From assembly GCA_937891875.1 (NCBI GenBank), contig CALATR010001316.1, positions 1-15,739 of the forward strand: a DNA stretch of 15,739 nucleotides, read 5' to 3'. The DNA is from an uncultured Pseudomonadota bacterium (GTDB taxonomy: Bacteria; Myxococcota_A; UBA796; GCA-2862545). Below the pieces are notes generated by a model. The model searched no databases, was not told where the DNA came from, and saw nothing but the letters and a program-made list of their open reading frames with translations. A program made the translations under genes and the position numbers. Below, piece by piece: positions 1 through 7,297 of this stretch (position 1 is the stretch's first letter; every line of letters starts with the position of its first letter).

Positions 1-1
1 C

Positions 2-1579
2 GCGGAGCTGCCGGCGTCCCTGCGCGACCTGTGTCACCGCTGCCTCTCCCGGGAACCCGCCGATCGCCCCGCCGCTGCGGCGATCTCCGCGGCCCTCGAA
101 GCCTGGCTCGACGGCCTGCAGCGCCGCCAGGATGCGCTCGCGCTGGTGGACGCCGCCCGCGCCGAGCTGCCCGCCATCGAGGGCATCGTCGCGCAGGCCG
201 ATGCGCTGCGTGACCAGGCCGCGGCGCTCCTGGACGCGCTCCCGCCCGACCACCAGGCGAGTGACAAGGAAGCGGCCTGGGAGCTCCAGGATCGGGCGGC
301 GGCCCTGTCGTCGGACGCGGCGCTGAAGCAGGTCACCTGGCACCAGAAGCTGCGCGCCGCCCTGTCGCGCTCGCCGGACCTTCCCGAGGCCCACGCGCTC
401 CTCGCCGACCACTACCGCGACGCCCTCGAGCGCGCGGAGCAGGCCCGGGACCCGCTGGCCATCGCCCGCAACGAGGTCCTGCTGCGTACCCATGACCGCG
501 GCCAGCACGCCGACTTCCTGAAGGGCGACGGGGCCCTGACCCTGCACACGACCGTGCCGGCCCAGGCGCGCCTGTTTCGCTTTGTCGAGCAGAAGCGGCG
601 TCTGGAGCCGGTCTTCGAGCGCGACCTGGGCGTGACCCCGCTGGTGGAGCTGGGTCTGGGCAAGGGCAGCTGGCTGGTCACCCTGGACCGCGTCGACCAG
701 CCCGACGCGCCGACCGTGCGCTACCCGGTCCTCATCGAGCGCGCCCAGCACTGGGACGGCGTGCCGCCGGAGGGGGGGAATCCGGAGCCGGTGTGGCTGC
801 CTGGGGTGGGGGAGCTCGCCGAGGACGACTGCTACGTGCCCGCGGGCTGGTGCATCGTGGGGGGTGATCCGGAGGCGGTGGACCCACTGCCGAGGCAGTG
901 GGTGTGGGTCGATGGCTTCGTCATGAAGCGCTTTCCCGTCACCTTTGGCGAGTACCTGGAGTGGGTGCAGGCGCTGGTGGACTCAGGGGATGAGGAGGCG
1001 GTGGAGTGGGCGTGGCCGCACAAGCGGGACTGGGCACCGCTGCTCGTCCGGAGTGGCGGGCGCGTGGCCCTCGGTCCGGATGTCGCGGCGAGGCAGCCGG
1101 TCGTGTGCATCCCCCACCAGGCAGCCTCCGACTACGCGGCATCTCGGAGCTGCCGGCTGCCCCACGGCCTGTGGTGCGAGAAGGCCGCACGGGGAGCCGA
1201 CGGTCGCTTCACTCCCTGGGGGGACACCGTGGAGCGGAGCTGGAGTCGGGTCCTCGGCTCACGGCCTTCACCAGCCAGCTCCATGGATGTGGATTCGTTT
1301 CCGACCGACCGGAGTCTCTATGGCGTGAGGGGTCTTGCCGGGAACGTGTTCGCCTGGTGCGCCAATGCATGGCGGCGGAATGGGAGCGTGCGTGGCTCCC
1401 GGCCGTTCACCAGCCACCACCGCGGTGAGCACATGACGCTCCGCGGCGCCTGCTACACGCTGAAACCGGGCTCCCAACGCGCTGCTTGCAGGTTTGCGGA
1501 TCCTCCGGGAAAGCGGAGCAGCAACGTGGGGTTCCGGTTGGCGCGAGTCGTCGATCAGTCGGTCGGTGCGGAGTACTGA
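2..1579 (+). CDS. Ser/Thr protein kinase fused to SUMF1 (FGE-like) domain, C-terminal part
   Basis: The frame is open from the left edge, so this is the last 525 residues of a longer protein. Visible residues 2-40 look like the end of a eukaryotic-type kinase domain (RCLSREPADRPAAA, then a helix with AWLDGL). An Arg/Ala-rich helical stretch follows, then a PEGA-like beta segment at about 178-249 (GVTPLVELGLGKGSWLVTL, RYPVLIER). The end, about 277-515, is a SUMF1/FGE-sulfatase fold: VPAGWCIVGGDPEA, VDGFVMKRFPVT, RLPHGLWCEKAARG, YGVRGLAGNVFAWC and NVGFRLAR. Such kinase/SUMF1 fusions are known in Myxococcota and are thought to be signalling proteins. The closely spaced cysteine pair that true formylglycine-generating enzymes use near the C-terminus is not seen after the RGAC motif, so the domain is probably a binding or structural module. 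The 3' end overlaps the convergent caspase gene by 25 bases. A GTG at 146 lies inside the gene and is not the start. Confidence 0.87.
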   Translation, partial: AELPASLRDLCHRCLSREPADRPAAAAISAALEAWLDGLQRRQDALALVDAARAELPAIEGIVAQADALRDQAAALLDALPPDHQASDKEAAWELQDRAAALSSDAALKQVTWHQKLRAALSRSPDLPEAHALLADHYRDALERAEQARDPLAIARNEVLLRTHDRGQHADFLKGDGALTLHTTVPAQARLFRFVEQKRRLEPVFERDLGVTPLVELGLGKGSWLVTLDRVDQPDAPTVRYPVLIERAQHWDGVPPEGGNPEPVWLPGVGELAEDDCYVPAGWCIVGGDPEAVDPLPRQWVWVDGFVMKRFPVTFGEYLEWVQALVDSGDEEAVEWAWPHKRDWAPLLVRSGGRVALGPDVAARQPVVCIPHQAASDYAASRSCRLPHGLWCEKAARGADGRFTPWGDTVERSWSRVLGSRPSPASSMDVDSFPTDRSLYGVRGLAGNVFAWCANAWRRNGSVRGSRPFTSHHRGEHMTLRGACYTLKPGSQRAACRFADPPGKRSSNVGFRLARVVDQSVGAEY

Positions 1580-3075
1580 GGCGTCGAGTACCACGCGACG
1601 AGCTGGTCAGGGGCGAACGACTCTCCCTCGCCCAGGAACCACTGGGCGGACTCGGCGTAGTTGTACTGGGGCAGGTCGACCTGGGCGTCGAAGGTCCCGG
1701 GTGGGTCCTCGTTGACGGTCCCGTCGTCCGGGGCGGTGAACGCCGCCCACCACGTGACGGAGGTGATGCTGTACGCCGCAGGGTCTTGCTGGGATGCCTC
1801 GTAGGCAATCGCCACGTACGCTCCCGCGAAGGTGTAGCCGGGGACCGGCGTATCGGGCGGTGCGGCGAACGGGATCGAGATGAGGATCGTGTCGGTGAAG
1901 CTCGGATCGCTCTGATTCGTCCACGTGCCCTCGCCGGGCGTGAACCCCTGGCCGAGCTGGACCATGTCAGCGTGGGTCTGCGTCGCGCCTGCCATGTAGA
2001 CCATGCCCTGGCCGCTCGACGGGCCGGTCTCGGCGCTGATGAGGTCGCCTACGGCAGAGTTGCTACCTTGGAGTGCCATGGTCGTGGTGCCGGAATCGGA
2101 GACCTGCTGTACCAGCGCGAGGGGCACCACACTGACCCCGTTGGCCAGCACCTCGAACTGCCAGACGTATGCGATGTCCTCGGACGACCCCACCTCCCTG
2201 GCGCGCCGGTTCTTGGAGTTCGGCTCCAGGCTCACCGCATCCCGCGGCGCCCGGTCCTTCGGGTAGTTGAACGGCAGCCCCGCCACGTAGGTCCCCCCGC
2301 CGTACACCGGCTGCTGGTCCTCGAAGCCCATGGCGTTCAGCACCATGCGGGTGCGGAACAGGACGTCCTGGTAGCTGCCCATCGCGTAGCGCACGCCGTC
2401 CTGCTCGCGGAACCGCCACAGGTTCAGGGTCGTCTGCAGGGCGTGGGAGAACACCCCGCGCCACTTGGTGCCGATCTTCATGCCGTACGCCGGGCTGAAC
2501 TCGCCCGAGCCCAGCATCAGCCGCGAGCTGTAGTGGTGCAGGCCGGGATCGCCGGGGGGCAGGGCACCCGCGCCGTGGGTGTCCCCGATCGTGAACTCGG
2601 AGTAGCAGCAGTCGGTGATGATCGTGACGCGGTCGGCGGCGTCGCCGAGGTAGCTCGTGAGCCAGCCCAGGCCGACGCTGGTGCCGCGGGGGTCGTCCTC
2701 GGTGCTGAAGTCCTCCATGCACATGCGCAGCAGGTCGCCCTCGGTGGTGGTGACGGTCGCGTCGGTGGCGCCGTGGCCGGAGAAGACGAACAGGCCGGTC
2801 CACGACGGATCCTCCAGCAGGCGGTTGCGCATGCGCTGGACCGCGGCCTTCACGTTGTGCACGGTCGCCGTGTGGGCGCCGTCCGCGAGCCGGTCCACCG
2901 TGCGGGTGGACTCGAGCCGGAGGATGTGCTCCTCGTGCACACTCAGCGCGTTCTTGGCGAACTTCGCCCAGGCGTGCACGTCGTTCACCGGGCCCTTCAG
3001 CTGGGCGGTGACGGGGAGCTTGCGGTAGCGGTCGACGCCGACCAGCACGACGAAGGTCTTGGAAGAAGCAGACAT
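1555..3075 (-). CDS. Caspase-like (peptidase C14 / metacaspase-type) protein with C-terminal beta-rich domain
   Basis: A 506-residue protein with a caspase/metacaspase fold at the N-terminus: a first strand (VVLVGVDRY, 9-17), GPVNDVHAW (28-36), the catalytic-His strand FVFSGHG (His101) and the catalytic-Cys strand TIITDCCYSE (Cys157, following Asp155-Cys156). Both dyad residues are present, so it is predicted to be an active cysteine peptidase; bacterial members usually cleave after Arg or Lys. The peptidase part ends near residue 270. An Arg-rich linker, NRRAR at 289-293, leads to about 205 residues rich in Ser, Thr, Gly and aromatics that I do not recognise. There is no signal peptide, so it is probably cytoplasmic. 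The start is supported by a strong AAAGGAGGG site. The gene lies 208 bases downstream of the beta-gamma-crystallin gene on the same strand, and its tail overlaps the convergent kinase gene. Confidence 0.9.
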   Translation of the reverse strand: MSASSKTFVVLVGVDRYRKLPVTAQLKGPVNDVHAWAKFAKNALSVHEEHILRLESTRTVDRLADGAHTATVHNVKAAVQRMRNRLLEDPSWTGLFVFSGHGATDATVTTTEGDLLRMCMEDFSTEDDPRGTSVGLGWLTSYLGDAADRVTIITDCCYSEFTIGDTHGAGALPPGDPGLHHYSSRLMLGSGEFSPAYGMKIGTKWRGVFSHALQTTLNLWRFREQDGVRYAMGSYQDVLFRTRMVLNAMGFEDQQPVYGGGTYVAGLPFNYPKDRAPRDAVSLEPNSKNRRAREVGSSEDIAYVWQFEVLANGVSVVPLALVQQVSDSGTTTMALQGSNSAVGDLISAETGPSSGQGMVYMAGATQTHADMVQLGQGFTPGEGTWTNQSDPSFTDTILISIPFAAPPDTPVPGYTFAGAYVAIAYEASQQDPAAYSITSVTWWAAFTAPDDGTVNEDPPGTFDAQVDLPQYNYAESAQWFLGEGESFAPDQLVAWYSTPQYSAPTD

Positions 3076-3078
3076 GGA

Positions 3079-3088
3079 ACCCTCCTTT
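3079..3088 (-). promoter_or_regulatory. Shine-Dalgarno site of the caspase-like gene
   Basis: On the minus strand this reads AAAGGAGGGT, three bases before the ATG at 3075. It is among the strongest ribosome-binding sites in the window and fixes the start. Just upstream, at about 3093-3110, is a short inverted repeat (CACGCC / GGCGTG), and at 3125-3144 a 10-base direct repeat GCGGTGACCG occurs twice in tandem. No terminator with a T-tract was seen in the 208-base gap to the upstream crystallin gene, so co-transcription is possible. Confidence 0.65.
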
Positions 3089-3283
3089 CAGGCACGCCCA
3101 TCTTGGCGTGTGCGGACCGCGCGTGCGGTGACCGGCGGTGACCGGGGGACGGCCCCCCGCACTCCTGGGGGCTGTGGCGGGCGGTGAGCGCCGGCAGGAC
3201 GGAGGCCGGCTGCGCAGACCCGAGCGTCGCCGGCTCATCCCGTGGTCAGCCTCCGTGAGCGACGGTCGCTGTCGGTCCGGTCC

Positions 3284-4741
3284 TCAGGTCGCGGCGTGGA
3301 TGGCGTCGATGACCCGGCCTCCGCCGTCCACGAGCTCCCGCTGCTGGTCGGTGATGTTCGTGCCGTAGTCGCTCTCGGTGGCGTCCAGGGCCTGGTTCAT
3401 CAGGTCCACGTAGGCGTCCTTCAGCGAGGCGTAGGAGATCGGGGTGCGCGTCTTGTCCTGGGTGATCCGGACCATCTGGCCGTTTTCGTCGTAGGTGAGC
3501 AGGCCGGTGGTCGGGCTCTGGTAGTCGGACGGGGCCTTGCGGTCGAAGATGTCCATGGACGCGGCCACGGCGAAGAGGTTGCCGTGAGGATCGGTCACCA
3601 CCTGCAGGATGAGGTGGTCGTCCTTCTGGTTGTTGGTCACGGCGTCGACCTTGACCGAGGTGACGATTCCGCCGTGGGCGTACAGCGCCGAGCGGTCCGG
3701 CTGGTAGGCGCGGCAGGAGTGCTGACCCTGGGCGAACTCGATGAAGCCGGTGTGCTTGTCGCCACCGTAGGCCGTGGCCCCGAAGGCGGACAGGAAGGCG
3801 GAGTCGTCGAACACCATGTCGTCGGTGCGCTTGCCCAGCAGCTCCTCGTAGTAGGCATGGATCGCCCGCACGATCGTGTGGGACACCACGGCCGGGAAGT
3901 AGCTGGTGCCGCCGTCGTCCTGGAAGGTGAAGACCAGGGCCAGCACGGTGTTCAGGTGGTCGACGCAGAAGGTGAGCGCGTCGGCGGTGTAGGAGATGAG
4001 CTTGTCGGTCTCCACGGTGGCGACCACGCCCACTCCGTCGGTGAGCACGATCTCCGCGCCGTCGGCGATGGCCTTGGCCGCGAGCTCGGCCGCGTCGATG
4101 AGGCCGTCGGTCACCTTGATGGCCCAGTCGGGGACCTGGGCGGCGCTGGCGAGGTCGTACGTCACCTGGATCTGCTGGGCGAACCCGCCGTACAGGTCCA
4201 TCGCGAAGGTGAGGACCGCGTGGTCGTCGAACTCGGTCTGGATGTGGTCGAGGTTGATCGTGAACGCGAGCGTGTTGCCGCTGCCGTCGAGGACCAGCTC
4301 GGGGTCGTAGATGCGGTAGTCGGAGTCCTGGAAGTGGATCTCGGTGTTGTAGAGGTTGTCCTTGCGGCCGTACGTCCCGGGGAAGAGGGCGTCGAAGTTC
4401 TTGATGATGGCCGTCGTGTCCACGGACGGCTTGTGGTTCCACATCTGGAAGCTCTCGACGGTGTCGTCCATGTCGTCGGAGCCATCGTCGCTCTTCAGGT
4501 TCTTCAGGGTCACGCTCGTGTTCGGGCCGACGAGTGCCGTGCGGCCCTGGTAGTTGGCCTTGGAGTAGATCCGGACCCACGAGTTGTCGCCGGTCTGCAT
4601 CGAGCTGGCGTCGTCCTTCATGTCGTCGTGGGACTTCCCGGACCACTGCACCTGGTTGAAGTCCGGAACCTGCCCGACATCGACGAAGCTCTTGGTCTTT
4701 CCGCTGTAGTTGTCCTGGCTCCAGAAGGTCACGCTGCTCAT
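3284..4741 (-). CDS. Protein with N-terminal beta-gamma-crystallin-type double Greek key and unknown C-terminal region
   Basis: A 485-residue protein. The first ~100 residues carry two copies of the crystallin Greek-key signature (aromatic-x4-aromatic-x-G): WSQDNYSG at 7-14 and YSKANYQG at 59-66. Each is followed by a degenerate version of the D/N-D/N-x-x-S/T-S calcium motif (around DDASS 43-47 and DDTVES 92-97). Microbial beta-gamma-crystallins bind calcium; some are structural or stress proteins and some are related to killer toxins. The remaining ~380 residues match nothing I know. They contain acidic and aromatic strands, a helical Ala-rich segment near 215-245 (AAELAAKAIADGAEIVL) and two cysteines. 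No signal peptide is visible. The ATG is preceded by GGAGAG about nine bases upstream. It is followed on the same strand by the caspase-like gene, its nearest functional candidate partner, and is divergent from the TrmB-like gene. Confidence 0.85.
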   Translation of the reverse strand: MSSVTFWSQDNYSGKTKSFVDVGQVPDFNQVQWSGKSHDDMKDDASSMQTGDNSWVRIYSKANYQGRTALVGPNTSVTLKNLKSDDGSDDMDDTVESFQMWNHKPSVDTTAIIKNFDALFPGTYGRKDNLYNTEIHFQDSDYRIYDPELVLDGSGNTLAFTINLDHIQTEFDDHAVLTFAMDLYGGFAQQIQVTYDLASAAQVPDWAIKVTDGLIDAAELAAKAIADGAEIVLTDGVGVVATVETDKLISYTADALTFCVDHLNTVLALVFTFQDDGGTSYFPAVVSHTIVRAIHAYYEELLGKRTDDMVFDDSAFLSAFGATAYGGDKHTGFIEFAQGQHSCRAYQPDRSALYAHGGIVTSVKVDAVTNNQKDDHLILQVVTDPHGNLFAVAASMDIFDRKAPSDYQSPTTGLLTYDENGQMVRITQDKTRTPISYASLKDAYVDLMNQALDATESDYGTNITDQQRELVDGGGRVIDAIHAAT

Positions 4742-4955
4742 GGGGGTACTCTCCGGTCTGAAGGTAGGAACGCAGAGGGTTCTGGTTCCGCTCGGCTCGA
4801 CCAGAAGGTACGTCGATCAAGGGGGACTCGGAGATTACACGCGGCAACAAACGGGTACCAGAGCTTCGGGCCCTCGCGTCGGGGCCCCCGCAGGACCCAC
4901 TTCGACGCTACGCTTCGGGCGGACCGGGCTGTTGCCCGCGGGAGACGCCACACTC
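4742..4955. other. Divergent intergenic region, crystallin gene / TrmB-like gene
   Basis: This 214-base region holds both promoters of the divergent pair. It is less GC-rich than its surroundings around 4830-4860. A 7-base inverted repeat, TTCTGGT (4780-4786) / ACCAGAA (4800-4806), lies in the expected leader of the crystallin gene and could be an operator or a hairpin. The octamer GCTTCGGG occurs twice, near 4863 and 4913. A TGTAAT hexamer on the minus strand, around 4837-4842, could be a -10 element, but I see no convincing -35, so I do not call a promoter. Confidence 0.4.
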
Positions 4956-5630
4956 ATGGTCGACCGGGACAGCTACGTCGCGCCAGAACCGCCCGAGCGC
5001 CGCGCCAGGAAGGACGTTCCAGGGGCGCTATCCGGCTCTCGCCTCTTCGATCAGCCCGCCCACCGCGCGACCGCCGACGCGGTGCGCGCCTTCCTCGAGC
5101 CCCCCGGGCCGGTGGCGGTGGAGATCGGCTTCGACCACGGGATCACGCTGCTCTCCCAGGCCCGCGCCCATCCCGACTGGCGCTGGCTCGGCTTCGAGAT
5201 CCGCCGCCGCCGGGTGCAGGCCGTGCAGGCACACGCTCCGCCCAACTGCCTGCCCGTCCGCGGCGACGCTCGGACCTTCCTGGCGGCGGTGCTCCCCGAC
5301 GCCTGCGTCGATCGCCTGGACATCCTGTTCCCGACGCCCTCGCTGAAGGCTCGGCACCTGCTCTTCACGCCGGAGCTGGTCGCGGACGCCTGGCGGGTGC
5401 TGCGGCCCGATGGCGTCGTGCACATCAAGACCGACGTGCCCGATCTCGCCCGCCTCGTCGACCAGCTCTTCGCCGACGCCCGCCCGGCGCTGGCACCGCC
5501 GGCTGCCCCGGAGCGCTCCCGCCGCGAGCGGGTCTGTGCGCGGGACGGACTGCCCGTCTGGACGCGGGCGTTCCGCAGGCCCGAGGGTCAGCCTTCATCC
5601 ATGAACATGGACGACGGCAGCGCCCGGTAG
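4956..5630 (+). CDS. TrmB-like SAM-dependent methyltransferase, divergent catalytic motif
   Basis: A 224-residue protein with the Rossmann fold of the tRNA (guanine-N7-)-methyltransferase family: motif I VAVEIGFDHG (53-62), the strand LGFEIRR (78-84), RGDA (102-105), LDILFPTPSLKARH (121-134), RPDGVVHIKTD (150-160) and a Trp/Arg-rich end. TrmB makes m7G46 in tRNA. Here the diagnostic FPDPWxKxRH has become FPTPSLKARH, so the motif's aspartate and tryptophan are gone; the basic KRR that follows and the C-terminal TxFExRG are also not recognisable. It may act on another substrate or be catalytically impaired. The ATG at 4956 was chosen because a GGAG lies at 4941-4944 and the upstream frame falls in promoter-like sequence. 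The last 43 bases overlap the convergent lipoprotein gene. Confidence 0.8.
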   Translation: MVDRDSYVAPEPPERRARKDVPGALSGSRLFDQPAHRATADAVRAFLEPPGPVAVEIGFDHGITLLSQARAHPDWRWLGFEIRRRRVQAVQAHAPPNCLPVRGDARTFLAAVLPDACVDRLDILFPTPSLKARHLLFTPELVADAWRVLRPDGVVHIKTDVPDLARLVDQLFADARPALAPPAAPERSRRERVCARDGLPVWTRAFRRPEGQPSSMNMDDGSAR

Positions 5631-6589
5631 GTCTCGATCACGTAGACCGCCCGCGCCGGGTTGCCGTCCTCGGGCAGCAGCTCCTGTGCGGGCACGCGGG
5701 CCCATGCTCCGCCCTCGTCGACCACCGCCTCGAAGTCCTCGTCCAGCGCGAAGGCCCAGGTCTGGGCGTAGGCGCTCCAGGTGTCGGAGCCCGGGTGCTG
5801 GACCCCGCCGCCGCCGAGCCAGCCGTCCCGGTAGAGGTCCCCCTCGACGCGGCTGTCGGAGTCGTCCGCGAGCACCGACAGCAGCGGGGCGGGCTCGCCC
5901 CACGCGAAGGTGAGCGGGTGGGAGGTGAGCGCGGCCTCGAGCTTGTCGAGGGTGGAGGGGTCTGCGAGCTCCGCGGCGCTGCACGGGGCGAAGCTCCACG
6001 GGTGGGTCACGACGTCGGTCGTGTCCGGAGCGAAGGTCACCGTCTCCCAGCGGTAGGTCCGCGTGTCGGGGGTGCCGGAGAGGTCCGCCTCGGTGTTCAC
6101 GGTGGGGCTGACCGAGGACGCCGCCAGGGTCTCGCCCTCGCGCAGCGCGACCGAGACGTAGCAGGCCCAGTTCGAGTCCTGGGACTCGGCGTAGCGGTTG
6201 TCCAGCACGACGAAGGTCGCCCGGGCCTGGAAGGGGCCATCCGCGTCGACGTAGCCGCGCCCTTCGTCCTGCACGGGGTCGTAGGCGAAGATGGCCGATA
6301 GCAGGATGCCGCCACCCTCCTCGGGGTCGCCCGGCACGATCTGGGTGCACTCGGGGGGAGGTTCCCTGCCCTCACAGGGGTCCGGAAGGCACTGGGGCGC
6401 GTCGGGCGTGTAGTCGCACGGCTCGCACTCGATGTCGTTGGGATCGGTCGTGTCGCAGATCCCGTCGAGCTCGCATCGCGGGTCGGGCTCGGACGGAAAC
6501 GTGTTGCAGTCCGGCCCCAGCCGGACGAGCCCGCAGGAGGCGAGGAGGAGCGCGGCGAGGGCGGCGTAGACGGACGGTCGAGGTGTCAT
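5588..6589 (-). CDS. Cys-rich lipoprotein of unknown function
   Basis: A 333-residue predicted lipoprotein. Residues 1-18 form a signal peptide ending in a lipobox, LLLASC, with the lipid-bearing Cys19. The mature N-terminus is unusually rich in Cys, Pro, Asp and Glu (Cys28, 39, 45, 55, 58, 67, 72 and 81: eight residues, enough for four disulfides). The rest (about 92-333) is a beta-rich, Trp-containing acidic domain that I do not recognise, with two further cysteines (in NWACYV and FAPCSA). Outer-membrane lipoproteins of this kind are common and poorly characterised in myxobacteria. No Shine-Dalgarno sequence precedes the ATG at 6589; instead a TACAAT hexamer ends six bases before it, so the mRNA may be leaderless. 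The 3' end overlaps the TrmB-like gene on the other strand. Confidence 0.85.
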   Translation of the reverse strand: MTPRPSVYAALAALLLASCGLVRLGPDCNTFPSEPDPRCELDGICDTTDPNDIECEPCDYTPDAPQCLPDPCEGREPPPECTQIVPGDPEEGGGILLSAIFAYDPVQDEGRGYVDADGPFQARATFVVLDNRYAESQDSNWACYVSVALREGETLAASSVSPTVNTEADLSGTPDTRTYRWETVTFAPDTTDVVTHPWSFAPCSAAELADPSTLDKLEAALTSHPLTFAWGEPAPLLSVLADDSDSRVEGDLYRDGWLGGGGVQHPGSDTWSAYAQTWAFALDEDFEAVVDEGGAWARVPAQELLPEDGNPARAVYVIETYRALPSSMFMDEG

Positions 6590-6595
6590 GACGGC

Positions 6596-6601
6596 ATTGT
6601 A
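6596..6601 (-). promoter_or_regulatory. Candidate -10 element (TACAAT) for a leaderless lipoprotein mRNA
   Basis: On the minus strand TACAAT is followed by six bases and then the ATG of the lipoprotein, so initiation at the usual distance would start the mRNA at the A of the start codon. No purine-rich ribosome-binding site lies between. The -35 region is weak: TCAACA sits about 19 bases upstream and matches TTGACA at four of six positions. Confidence 0.4.
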
Positions 6602-6661
6602 GTGGGCGGCTGGAAGCGGGTGTTGAGGGGAGCGCTTCGAGTGTGTGAGCTACGGGTCGTC

Positions 6662-6667
6662 AGGAGG
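6662..6667 (+). promoter_or_regulatory. Shine-Dalgarno site deciding the start of the 2OG oxygenase
   Basis: AGGAGG three bases before the ATG at 6671. The spacing is short but the match is perfect, and no comparable site precedes the in-frame GTG at 6602. Confidence 0.6.
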
Positions 6668-6670
6668 CCC

Positions 6671-7297
6671 ATGTCTGCGGTCGATCCAGTCAGCCTGCTC
6701 GGCTCGGGGCGTGGCGCAGAGCCCACCTTCCTGGTCGGCTACCGGGTCTTCACCATCGAAGACCTGCTCGACGAGACCCAGTGCGCTGGGATCCGGGCGT
6801 GGGCCGAGGCACGACAATGGGAGCACGAAGCTCCGATCTCCACCGCCAGCGGGTTCGTGCGGCGGACGGCCGTGCGCAACAACGATCGCCTCATCGTCGA
6901 CGACCACGACTGGGCCGCCGCCCTGTGGTCCCGGGTGGAGCACGCCTTCCCGCTGATCGCGGACTGCCCCCCGGTCGGCCTGAACGAGCGGTTCCGATTC
7001 TACCGCTACCGGCCCGGCCAGTACTTCAAGGCCCACTACGACGGATACTATGCTCGACCCGAAGGCTCGGCGCGGAGCGTGTTCACGCTGATGCTCTACC
7101 TGTCTGACGTCGAGGCCGGCGGGGAGACCCGCTTCCACGACGCGCGGGTCACCGTGACCCCCCGCGAGGGGATGGCGTGCGGCTTCGTGCACGACCAGCT
7201 CCACGCCGGCGAGCCCGTGCTGCAGGGCGAGAAGTGGGTGCTGCGGACGGACGTGATGTACGACCTGCGCCCCGCGTCGAGCCGGCTCACGCCCTAA
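6671..7297 (+). CDS. 2OG-Fe(II) oxygenase, prolyl 4-hydroxylase type
   Basis: A 208-residue protein of the prolyl-4-hydroxylase (P4Hc) family, non-haem iron enzymes that hydroxylate using 2-oxoglutarate and oxygen. The complete facial triad is visible: HYD (His122, Asp124) and the distal His178 in LHAGEPV. Lys188 in GEKWVLRTD would bind the 2-oxoglutarate carboxylate. The core strands FRFYRYRPGQYFKAHYDG and FTLMLYLSDVEAGGETRF are typical. The substrate is unknown; a protein prolyl residue or a small molecule are both possible. There is no signal peptide. The ATG at 6671 is chosen because AGGAGG lies immediately upstream at 6662-6667; an in-frame GTG at 6602 would add 23 poorly conserved-looking residues. 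Its TAA shares bases with the stop codon of the convergent PDZ gene. Confidence 0.92.
   Translation: MSAVDPVSLLGSGRGAEPTFLVGYRVFTIEDLLDETQCAGIRAWAEARQWEHEAPISTASGFVRRTAVRNNDRLIVDDHDWAAALWSRVEHAFPLIADCPPVGLNERFRFYRYRPGQYFKAHYDGYYARPEGSARSVFTLMLYLSDVEAGGETRFHDARVTVTPREGMACGFVHDQLHAGEPVLQGEKWVLRTDVMYDLRPASSRLTP

Noticed and set aside
1486..3141. A plus-strand open frame of 551 codons opposite the caspase gene.
   Set aside because: Composition is low-complexity and the opposite strand has clear caspase motifs.
3125..3144. A 10-base tandem duplication (GCGGTGACCG) between the caspase and crystallin genes considered as an iteron or CRISPR-like repeat.
   Set aside because: Only two copies, without spacers or a larger array.
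3242..6301. A plus-strand open frame of more than 1,000 codons.
   Set aside because: It runs antisense to the crystallin and lipoprotein genes and across the TrmB-like gene in another frame. Long antisense frames are expected at this GC content, and the protein has the biased composition of a shadow frame.
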